The position numbers were made by a program, and so were the translations under genes. Shown piece after piece: positions 41,979 through 48,775 of a stretch of 48,775 bases of DNA. This DNA comes from Vibrio mytili (GTDB lineage Bacteria; Pseudomonadota; Gammaproteobacteria; Enterobacterales; Vibrionaceae). Where the stretch lies: NCBI RefSeq assembly GCF_000830505.1, contig NZ_JXOK01000013.1, positions 1 to 48,775 of the forward strand, read 5' to 3'. Position 1 is the first letter of the stretch, and each line of letters opens with the position of its first letter. Under the pieces are notes generated by a model. It ran no database searches. It saw nothing but the letters and a program-made list of their open reading frames with translations, and was not told the origin of the DNA.

Positions 41979-44387
41979 TTATAACAACCCTGCAAGTCGA
42001 TTTAAATCCGATTGAATCGCCCCTGCTGTCACTTCCCGCCCTGCACCAGGACCACGAATAACCAGCGGGTTATCTTTATACCATTTACTCTCAATGGCGA
42101 AGATATTGTCACACGGCAACAAGTTAGCAAGCGCATGCTCACGTGGTAATGCTTCTATCCCGACGGTCGCTTTGCCACCTTTTTGCAGACGAGCTACATA
42201 GCGGAGTACCTGATCGTTCTTTTGTGCTTTGGTTAAACGCTCTTGCAGCGTTTCACTCAATAACACACCATTGTCGAAGAACTCATCCACCCCCAGTGTT
42301 CGCAGCTCCTCTGGCACAAGCGACTCGACCTTGACACTCTCAGGTTCAATGGACAGTCCTGACTCTCGAGCCAAGATCACCAATTTACGCATCACATCAG
42401 AACCATCTAGATCAGAGCGAGGATCTGGCTCCGTTAAGCCTTGCTGCCATGCTAAATCGACCAATTCGTTAAATGGTACTGAACCATCAAATTGTTGGAA
42501 CAACCAAGAAAGCGTGCCAGAGAAAATACCTGACAACGCCACAATTTCATCACCACTTTCACGCAGATCACGTACTGTATGGTTAATAGGTAACCCTGCG
42601 CCGACGGTTGCGTTGTATAACCAATGACGGCCGATTTTAGCAAACGCATCCTGTACCTGATGGTAGTAATGACTGTCGGCAGACCCCGCGACTTTATTTG
42701 CGGAAATCAAATGGATGCCCTGCTGAGCAATCTCGACGTAGCTATTCGCCAGTTCTTTACTCGCAGTGACATCAAGAACTACCGCTTCATCGTAATTCTG
42801 TAAACCACCCAGACGAGTCAGCCAAGCACCATTATTGGTAATCCCCTCTTCGTCGAATCGTTCCGAGACAGTCGCAGCATCGATGCCTTGGTCATCAAAC
42901 CAATAAGTCTGACTATCAATCACAGCGACCAACTCAAAGCTCAATCCATAACGTCTTTCAAGCTCGCCCTTTTGTGTCGCAAACAAACTTAACCAGCTCG
43001 AACCAATATTGCCCTTACCACACAGTGCGACGGCAACTCGCTTTTGGGCTTGGAATAACTGACTATGGATAGACTGAACTAACGGTTCTGTATCTGCACG
43101 GCGCAATACCGCAACCAGACTAAGACCCGATTCGGTCTCAGAAATAAACTCTATTGGTGCATGCTTCAATTTCTGATAAAAACCAAAACAGTGATTAGCA
43201 TTCTTCGTCACACCAGCGCCAACCGCAGCGACTAAGGAGTAACCTTCCTTCAACTTAATTTCAGCTTCAATGGCCAATTCTTGTAGGTACTTTAACGCAC
43301 CACCGGCGATTTCTGCGGTGTACGCTAGGCGTAATGTGTGTTGATCTGATTGCGCTTCAAAAGCCAAAGGTTCTAATTGAGCACGCTGCAAAGCACTAAG
43401 CACATGACTTTGCGTCTTTTCAAAATCGTGGCCTTGAACAAACGACAGCTGCACCAACAGCACTTCATCCAAAGAGGTAATGATCTTGGCCCCGCGTCCA
43501 GAGGCTAACACTCGCTCAATACGTGTCGAGCCAGATTCTGGCTGATAACTACACTTCAGGTTCAGATCCATGGTGCTCTGAGCCACGGGTTGAAGGGTTC
43601 GACTGTGCAAAACAGGAGCGGCCAAGCGAGCAAGCTCACTTGCTTCATCTAATCGTAGCAATGGTAACAAGCACGCATCTGCGACCAATCGAGGATCAGC
43701 ACTATATACCCCTGCCACATCACTCCATATAGTGACGGTCGTCACTTCCGCTAAAGCACCAATGACGGTCGCCGAGTAATCGGACCCATTACGACCAAGC
43801 AGAACCGTTTCGCCTGCATCATTTTGTGCCATAAAGCCGGTGATAATAACTCGTTTTTGACTATGCTGAGCCAAGGCCTCTTTGAGCAATGGGTAAGAGC
43901 TGGCACGATCCACTTCAGGTTGCGTACCCGTTTCTGCACGTAAGAATGCGCGCGCATCTTGCGCGACTGCTGGCAATTGATGCTGAGATAATAACGCGGC
44001 CAATAAGCGAGAAGACCACACCTCTCCGTGCCCCAACACCGCAGCTTGCTCTGCAGCAGTCAATGGCGCAGTTAACTCTGCCAAAGTACTGAATTCATCT
44101 TGAAGTAATGCCAATAACTGAGTTTGGACCTCACCCTCAAGTAGTGACTCAATTAATCCGGTTTGGAACTGTCTGAGGGCTTGAAGCGCTTCATGCGCTA
44201 TACGACCATCTTTGTTTAAACCGTCTAAGAACTCGATCAATCGATTGGTGGTTTTTCCTGCTGCTGAGACCACAACCAGATCGTTTTCTGCTGAATATTC
44301 TCTAAGAATCCCGACTACACGCAGATAGCATTCCGGATCGGCAAGGCTGCTACCGCCAAACTTGTGTAGCTGACGTTGTACGGTCAT
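41979..44387 (-). CDS. metL: Bifunctional aspartokinase II / homoserine dehydrogenase II
   Basis: MetL phosphorylates aspartate and reduces aspartate semialdehyde to homoserine. In the 802-residue fusion, about 1-290 are the kinase (HKFGGSSLADPECYLRV, VVVSAAGKTTNRL, LGRNGSDYSATVIGA). A regulatory linker follows, and about 450-802 are the dehydrogenase (VALCGKGNIGSSWLSLF, SANKVAGSADSHYYHQV, GLTEPDPRSDLDGSDVMRKL). It is called MetL rather than ThrA by its place behind metB, with only 12 bases between, under MetJ control. Confidence 0.94.
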   Translation of the reverse strand: MTVQRQLHKFGGSSLADPECYLRVVGILREYSAENDLVVVSAAGKTTNRLIEFLDGLNKDGRIAHEALQALRQFQTGLIESLLEGEVQTQLLALLQDEFSTLAELTAPLTAAEQAAVLGHGEVWSSRLLAALLSQHQLPAVAQDARAFLRAETGTQPEVDRASSYPLLKEALAQHSQKRVIITGFMAQNDAGETVLLGRNGSDYSATVIGALAEVTTVTIWSDVAGVYSADPRLVADACLLPLLRLDEASELARLAAPVLHSRTLQPVAQSTMDLNLKCSYQPESGSTRIERVLASGRGAKIITSLDEVLLVQLSFVQGHDFEKTQSHVLSALQRAQLEPLAFEAQSDQHTLRLAYTAEIAGGALKYLQELAIEAEIKLKEGYSLVAAVGAGVTKNANHCFGFYQKLKHAPIEFISETESGLSLVAVLRRADTEPLVQSIHSQLFQAQKRVAVALCGKGNIGSSWLSLFATQKGELERRYGLSFELVAVIDSQTYWFDDQGIDAATVSERFDEEGITNNGAWLTRLGGLQNYDEAVVLDVTASKELANSYVEIAQQGIHLISANKVAGSADSHYYHQVQDAFAKIGRHWLYNATVGAGLPINHTVRDLRESGDEIVALSGIFSGTLSWLFQQFDGSVPFNELVDLAWQQGLTEPDPRSDLDGSDVMRKLVILARESGLSIEPESVKVESLVPEELRTLGVDEFFDNGVLLSETLQERLTKAQKNDQVLRYVARLQKGGKATVGIEALPREHALANLLPCDNIFAIESKWYKDNPLVIRGPGAGREVTAGAIQSDLNRLAGLL

Positions 44388-44399
44388 GAATGTCGTCTC

Positions 44400-45563
44400 C
44401 TAAGGTTGTAACGCTTTATTGAAGGCTTGTTCTAAATCGTTAATCAGATCTTGCGCGTCTTCAAGTCCGACAGAGAGTCGCAGTAGTTGCTGAGATACAC
44501 CGGCTTCTTCCAGAGCGGCTTCACCCATTGCACGGTGTGTCATTGACGCAGGATGACAAATTAAACTCTCAACACCACCAAGTGACTCAGCAAGAGAGAA
44601 TAATTGTAGCTCTTTAACAAAAACTTTGAGTTGCTCAAACGAACCGCCAAACTCAAAGCTCAACATAGAGCCGAAACCTGATTGCTGCTTCTTGGCAATT
44701 TCATGGCCCGGGTGATCCGGCAAGCTTGGGTGATAAATTTTTGCCACTAATGCCTGTTTTTGCAAGTAATCAAGGATTTGCTGAGAGCTCTCTTCGTGCA
44801 CTCGCATACGAGCGCCCAGTGTACGTAATCCTCTAAGGGTCATATAACTATCGAATGGTGTCCCCGTAGCACCAATACAGTTCCCCCACCACGCTAATTC
44901 CTCTGCATGCTCTTGCGTTTTAGTAATGATCACCCCACCAATCACATCCGAGTGGCCGTTGATGTATTTTGTTGTAGAGTGGATGACAAAGTCGGCGCCG
45001 AGCTCTAACGGCTTCTGGTACACAGGAGTCAAAAACGTATTATCAACCGCGACTAAGGCTCCAACTTGTTTGGCTTTTTCGCAGACTAAAGCAATATCAA
45101 CCACGCGAACCAATGGGTTCGATGGTGTTTCTAACAAAATAAGCTTAGGTTTTTGCTGCAGTGCAGCATCAAGTGCTTGTTCATCCGTTTGATCGACAAA
45201 CAACACGTTGAAATCGCCTTTGTTAGCACGAGTATTAAACAACCGGTAAGTGCCGCCATAGCAATCATTCGGCGCAACAATAAGATCATCAGGGCCAACA
45301 AAGGCTGAAACCCATAAATTCAAAGCAGATGTACCACAATTGGTGATCACTGCTCCTTTGCCCGACTCTAATTCAGACAGAGCCGTTTCCAGCAAACCAC
45401 GGTTCGGGTTCCCAGAGCGGGTGTAATCATACTTTGGTACTTCACCAAATGCGGGGAAGCCGTAATTCGTCGAGAGGTAGATTGGTGGAACAACAGCACG
45501 ATATTGGCTGTCAGATTCGATACCAGTGCGTACAGCAATGGTCGACGGCTTTCGGGTGCTCAT
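44400..45563 (-). CDS. metB: Cystathionine gamma-synthase
   Basis: MetB joins O-succinylhomoserine and cysteine to form cystathionine. The 387-residue PLP enzyme of the Cys/Met group has YDYTRSGNPNRGLLE, the PLP lysine in FVIHSTTKYINGHSDVIGG and NCIGATGTPFDSYMTLRGLRTL. SLGGVESLICHPASMTH is near the C-terminus. GGATAT lies before the ATG. It is divergent from metJ, as in E. coli, and leads the metBL operon. Confidence 0.95.
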   Translation of the reverse strand: MSTRKPSTIAVRTGIESDSQYRAVVPPIYLSTNYGFPAFGEVPKYDYTRSGNPNRGLLETALSELESGKGAVITNCGTSALNLWVSAFVGPDDLIVAPNDCYGGTYRLFNTRANKGDFNVLFVDQTDEQALDAALQQKPKLILLETPSNPLVRVVDIALVCEKAKQVGALVAVDNTFLTPVYQKPLELGADFVIHSTTKYINGHSDVIGGVIITKTQEHAEELAWWGNCIGATGTPFDSYMTLRGLRTLGARMRVHEESSQQILDYLQKQALVAKIYHPSLPDHPGHEIAKKQQSGFGSMLSFEFGGSFEQLKVFVKELQLFSLAESLGGVESLICHPASMTHRAMGEAALEEAGVSQQLLRLSVGLEDAQDLINDLEQAFNKALQP

Positions 45564-45661
45564 GGAGATATCCTTTCACAGGTGATGACTTATGCATAGG
45601 AATGCGCTATATCTAACTAATCGAATATAACCAAATGATACGCTTTCCTTACTATCCTCTC

Positions 45662-45690
45662 ACTTTACTCGTCAAAAAATAGGACGTCAA
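45662..45690 (-). promoter_or_regulatory. metB promoter
   Basis: On the minus strand TTGACG (45685-45690), a 17-base spacer and TAAAGT (45662-45667). The -35 overlaps the first met box, so MetJ would block it directly. Confidence 0.6.
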
Positions 45691-45713
45691 CACTTCTAGA
45701 CGTCTATATGTCT
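45682..45713. promoter_or_regulatory. MetJ operator between metB and metJ
   Basis: Four tandem eight-base boxes in register: GGACGTCA (six of eight), ACACTTCT (six), AGACGTCT (perfect, 45698-45705) and ATATGTCT (five). This is the shared metB/metJ operator. Confidence 0.8.
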
Positions 45714-45788
45714 TTGCTTATGGCAGTAAATGCAGCTAAAATCAGCTCCTCTATTATTTTTAATCGATTATTAAAACGAAGGTACGCA

Positions 45789-46106
45789 ATGGCTGACTGG
45801 AATGGCGAATACATTAGCCCTTATGCTGAGCATGGAAAGAAAAGCGAGCAAGTAAAAAAAATTACTGTGTCTATCCCGCTAAAAGTGTTAAAAGTGCTAA
45901 CTGATGAGCGCACCCGCCGTCAGATCAATAACTTACGCCATGCGACGAATAGCGAATTGCTCTGCGAAGCATTCCTCCATGCGTATACAGGCCAGCCACT
46001 TCCAACCGATGAAGACCTTCGTAAAGATCGCCCAGACGATATCCCAGCAGAAGTAAAAGCGCTAATGACAGAAATGGGGATAGAATTTGAGTCATTTGAC
46101 GACTGA
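45789..46106 (+). CDS. metJ: Methionine repressor MetJ
   Basis: MetJ is a ribbon-helix-helix repressor that binds met boxes with S-adenosylmethionine as corepressor. The 105-residue protein [20 protein letters not shown] has the DNA-binding strand [17 protein letters not shown], then [35 protein letters not shown] chose the ATG at 45789 (AAGG upstream), the family start. A frame open from 45708 adds 27 residues lying over the operator. It is divergent from metB. Confidence 0.97.
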   Translation: MADWNGEYISPYAEHGKKSEQVKKITVSIPLKVLKVLTDERTRRQINNLRHATNSELLCEAFLHAYTGQPLPTDEDLRKDRPDDIPAEVKALMTEMGIEFESFDD

Positions 46107-46170
46107 GTAATTTGAGAGCCAACTGAATCCAAAAGTGATGATTTCGTTGATAGTGCTGAAAGAATGACAT

Positions 46171-46202
46171 AAAAAATGGGACACCGCGGTGTCCCATTTT
46201 TT
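46171..46202. terminator. Bidirectional terminator between metJ and the malic enzyme gene
   Basis: A perfect palindrome, AAAAAATGGGACACCG with CGGTGTCCCATTTTTT. It serves both convergent genes. Confidence 0.85.
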
Positions 46203-46225
46203 GTACATCAATTTATCAAGGATAG

Positions 46226-47503
46226 TTACTCTGCCATGTAATTTTCTGGCATTTCAATACGAGCTACCCCAGAATCCACCGCGGCTTGAGCAACAGCTTT
46301 AGCCACACGCGGCAACAGTCGAGCATCCATTGGTTTAGGAATGATGTAATCTGAGCCAAATACCAGTTTGTCGACCCCCGCGGCTTTGAGCACTGAGTCT
46401 GGTACTGGCTCTTTGGCTAATTGACGAATCGCTTCGACCGCCGCTAACTTCATTTCATCATTGATTTCACTTGCACGGACGTCCAAAGCACCACGGAAAA
46501 TAAACGGGAAGCACAGTACATTGTTGACTTGGTTAGGGTAATCACTACGTCCAGTACCCATAATCAAGTCACCACGCACTTCATGAGCAAGCTCCGGCTT
46601 AATTTCAGGATCTGGGTTTGAACAAGCAAAGACAATCGGCTTATCCGCCATCAACTTAAGGGCATCCGCTGGTAACAAGTTAGGTCCAGATACGCCTAAG
46701 AACAAATCTGCACCTTCGATAACATCTTCTAACGTACGCTTATCCGTGTTGTTGGCAAATAGCTGTTTATATTCATTTAAGTCATCACGTCGCGTGTGAA
46801 TGACGCCTTTACGGTCGAGCATGTAGATTTTTTCACGCATCGCGCCACATTTAATCAACAGCTCCATACAAGCGACTGCCGCTGCCCCAGCTCCCAAGCA
46901 AACGATCACGGAATCTTCTAATTTCTTTCCTTGTAACTCGATCGCATTCAGCATACCTGCTGCAGTAACAATGGCCGTGCCATGTTGATCATCATGAAAT
47001 ACAGGCACGTCACAACGCTCTATAAGGCGCTTTTCAATCTCAAAACAGTCCGGTGCTTTAATGTCTTCTAGATTGATACCACCAAAAGTATCCGCGATAC
47101 TCGCAACGGTATTCACAAATTCGTCCGTCGTACGGTGTTTCACTTCGATATCAATCGAATCTAAACCCGCAAAACGTTTAAAAAGTAAAGCTTTACCTTC
47201 CATCACTGGCTTGGAAGCCAGTGGGCCAAGATTGCCCAGTCCAAGAATTGCTGTACCATTAGAAATCACGGCAACCATATTACCTTTCGCAGTGTACTTA
47301 TAGACATTCTCAGGGTTTTGTGCGATTTCTCGTACTGGCTCTGCGACTCCAGGACTATAAGCCAACGCAAGATCACCAGCTGTCTCGGCGGGTTTAGTCA
47401 GCTCGACAGCAATTTTCCCTGGGGTCGGGTATGCATGGTAATCCAGCGCGTCTTGGCGTTGTTGTTCTTCTGGTGTTAATGCGGGGCTATTGTCTTCGGA
47501 CAT
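46226..47503 (-). CDS. Malic enzyme (short form without phosphotransacetylase domain)
   Basis: The enzyme decarboxylates malate to pyruvate with NAD(P). The 425-residue product has the malic domain (ALDYHAYPTPGKIAVELTKP, LAYSPGVAEPVREIA, VISNGTAILGLGNLGPLASKPVMEGKALLFK, FHDDQHGTAIV) and the NAD-binding domain (VIVCLGAGAAAVACMELL, GVSGPNLL, ACSNPDPEI). E. coli MaeB is about 759 residues because of a fused Pta-like domain. That domain is absent here, as in other Vibrio copies, and the end (MPENYMAE) is natural. Cofactor choice cannot be decided by eye. Confidence 0.92.
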   Translation of the reverse strand: MSEDNSPALTPEEQQRQDALDYHAYPTPGKIAVELTKPAETAGDLALAYSPGVAEPVREIAQNPENVYKYTAKGNMVAVISNGTAILGLGNLGPLASKPVMEGKALLFKRFAGLDSIDIEVKHRTTDEFVNTVASIADTFGGINLEDIKAPDCFEIEKRLIERCDVPVFHDDQHGTAIVTAAGMLNAIELQGKKLEDSVIVCLGAGAAAVACMELLIKCGAMREKIYMLDRKGVIHTRRDDLNEYKQLFANNTDKRTLEDVIEGADLFLGVSGPNLLPADALKLMADKPIVFACSNPDPEIKPELAHEVRGDLIMGTGRSDYPNQVNNVLCFPFIFRGALDVRASEINDEMKLAAVEAIRQLAKEPVPDSVLKAAGVDKLVFGSDYIIPKPMDARLLPRVAKAVAQAAVDSGVARIEMPENYMAE

Positions 47504-47615
47504 GGAGGGTTCTCTTTTTTCTTTTTAGGGTAAGGGGGAAATGAATTCTATAAGATAGCGATAAATCTTCAAAGATAAGATTGTAGGTAAAATTAATAAA
47601 CTTTTGACACTCAAA

Positions 47616-47652
47616 TCAGAAACACCCAACGAGTTACGTCAAGTATTTCTGA
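47616..47652 (-). terminator. Possible weak terminator after bfr
   Basis: TCAGAAATAC pairs with GTGTTTCTGA (one G-U pair) around 17 bases on the minus strand, about 40 bases after the bfr stop. Only a short T run follows, so the assignment is tentative. Confidence 0.35.
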
Positions 47653-47693
47653 ATCCTTTCGTATGTATTTCAATCTAGCCCAAAGGCTCGAAG

Positions 47694-48170
47694 TTATTCT
47701 TCGTCAACGTATTGTGCTTGTAGATAGTTTTCGATCCCCGTCATTTGAATTAAGCCCAATTGAGTTTCAAGCCAATCGACATGTTCTTCTTCGTCTTCAA
47801 GAATCGTTTGAAATAAATCACGTGATACATAATCCCGAATATCTTCAGAGTAAGCGATGGCATCTTTGAGATCCGGAATCGCCGCCATCTCTAACTTCAA
47901 ATCACACTCCAACATCTCTTTGGTGTCTTCTCCAATCATCAGCTTGCCGAGATCTTGCAGGTTAGGTAACCCCTCTAAAAAAAGAATGCGTTCGATGAGG
48001 TGATCAGCGTGTTTCATTTCATCTATCGACTCATGATACTCCTTGTCCGCAAGGTGCTTTAACCCCCAATCTTTGTACATACGGGCATGAAGAAAATATT
48101 GGTTTATCGCGACGAGCTCGTTGCCAAGCACTTTATTGAGATGTTGAATAATGATTGGATCGCCTTTCAT
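47694..48170 (-). CDS. bfr: Bacterioferritin
   Basis: Bfr forms a 24-subunit heme-bridged shell that stores iron. The 158-residue four-helix protein has the start [31 protein letters not shown], the heme-ligand methionine at residue 52 ([12 protein letters not shown]) and ferroxidase ligands in [18 protein letters not shown] and [19 protein letters not shown] precedes the start. It follows bfd with about 96 bases between, so it may be co-transcribed with it. Confidence 0.96.
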   Translation of the reverse strand: MKGDPIIIQHLNKVLGNELVAINQYFLHARMYKDWGLKHLADKEYHESIDEMKHADHLIERILFLEGLPNLQDLGKLMIGEDTKEMLECDLKLEMAAIPDLKDAIAYSEDIRDYVSRDLFQTILEDEEEHVDWLETQLGLIQMTGIENYLQAQYVDEE

Positions 48171-48266
48171 GGGCTACTCCCTCCTCTTTTGGACTTCATA
48201 TAAATGTAGAAGCAAATGAGAAGGTGTCAAAAGGCGCAGCCGTATAGTACCTTATTGTTACGTTAC

Positions 48267-48452
48267 TCAGCTGGCTTGTTTTAGTTCGATGCTGTGTTCA
48301 GCTAAAATTTCTTTGGCTTGTTTAATGCACTTACCACACTGACTACCAAGTGCAGTACATCGCTTTATTCCTCGAATATCCGTGATGCCTTCATCTATCG
48401 CTAGCTTCTTAATCTTCTTGTCAGAAACACCATGACAAAGACATACAAACAT
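48267..48452 (-). CDS. bfd: Bacterioferritin-associated ferredoxin
   Basis: Bfd is a small [2Fe-2S] protein that reduces the Bfr heme to release stored iron. The 61-residue product starts MFVCLCHGVSDKKIKKLAIDEG and has the cluster cysteines C4, C6 and the C-x-x-C of GSQCGKCIKQAKEIL. The ATG at 48452 is the family start. The frame runs open to 48488 with no support. A Fur-like box lies 41 bases upstream, as expected for an iron-starvation gene. Confidence 0.95.
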   Translation of the reverse strand: MFVCLCHGVSDKKIKKLAIDEGITDIRGIKRCTALGSQCGKCIKQAKEILAEHSIELKQAS

Positions 48453-48492
48453 AACCCAAACCCCATAAGATTGAACGTTGACACACAATATA

Positions 48493-48511
48493 AACAGGAA
48501 TAGTTCTCGTT
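48493..48511 (-). promoter_or_regulatory. Candidate Fur box upstream of bfd
   Basis: On the minus strand AACGAGAACTATTCCTGTT matches the 19-base Fur consensus AATGAGAATNATTCTCATT at 13 of 18 positions. It overlaps the likely bfd promoter region. bfd is a Fur-repressed gene in E. coli, which supports the reading. Confidence 0.5.
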
Positions 48512-48709
48512 ACCAGTCGTATTGCAAGATCAAGTAAGAACATTTAGTTATATTAATTTTTAATCGACAGAGAATGATCAATCACTTAGAAATAAGAGAG
48601 TCAATGAGGTGAGGAAAAGGCTATTAATAGATTGTTTTATAAAACAAACAGTTCACGCTCTTTATTTTTGCTTATAACAAAATAAAATCGTTAAACAGAA
48701 GATACAAAA

Positions 48710-48731
48710 AAGGGAAGCCTAAGCTTCCCTT
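48710..48731 (-). terminator. Terminator of a gene beyond the right edge
   Basis: AAGGGAAGC pairs perfectly with GCTTCCCTT around CTAA, and on the minus strand six T follow. It should end a leftward transcript entering from the right edge. The 200 bases between it and the Fur box show nothing else recognisable. Confidence 0.65.
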
Positions 48732-48775
48732 TCTAATGTGTGCTTTCTTCATAAAGAAGAGTGCAGACTTCGTTT

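Overview
The window is chromosomal DNA of a Vibrio, probably of the Harveyi clade or a close relative. The evidence is AphA, the fused argininosuccinate lyase/acetyltransferase ArgH(A), a complete pilMNOPQ-aroKB-damX-dam-rpe block, a metJ/metBL/metF cluster with met boxes, and a Vibrio-type miniature inverted-repeat element. It is almost entirely core metabolism and housekeeping. There is no prophage, integron, CRISPR array or defence island, and I did not find a clearly new multi-gene system. The most interesting content is regulatory, in the gaps between genes.

Layout. 1-370: two tandem rRNA-type promoters firing leftward out of the window, insulated from cysH by a long hairpin. 379-4756: sulfite-reduction operon cysJ-cysI-cysH (minus), with cysI and cysH each broken by one missing base. 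4874-7426: a small unknown protein, an outer-membrane barrel, pspG with a sigma-54 promoter, and dusA. 7731-8665: zur followed by a CheX-like phosphatase. 8751-13701: pgi (also one base short), yjbQ, alr, dnaB. 14020-16310: a DUF481 protein and the rpsF-priB-rpsR-rplI operon with a structured leader. 16543-26085: one long minus-strand run, pilM-N-O-P-Q, aroK, aroB, damX, dam, rpe (type IV pilus/competence secretin, shikimate pathway, SPOR protein, adenine methylation, pentose phosphate epimerase). 26228-29800: mrcA (PBP1A), divergent from pilM, and oxyR.

30168-36704: arginine biosynthesis, with argC-argB-argG-argH(A) on minus and argE divergent on plus. ArgR-type boxes lie between argC and argE, and a second pair precedes argH(A). 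37011-40600: ppc and aphA. aphA has a structured upstream region containing a credible Qrr small-RNA pairing site. 40606-40767: the miniature element. 40842-46106: methionine/one-carbon genes metF, metL, metB and the repressor metJ, with MetJ operators before metF and between metB and metJ. 46226-48452: malic enzyme, bacterioferritin and its ferredoxin Bfd, the last with a Fur-like box.

Three single-base deletions in short homopolymers (cysH, cysI, pgi) disrupt otherwise perfect housekeeping genes. They look more like sequencing or assembly errors than real gene decay, but the raw reads should decide. Nearly every operon ends in a recognisable intrinsic terminator, which makes transcription units easy to delimit.
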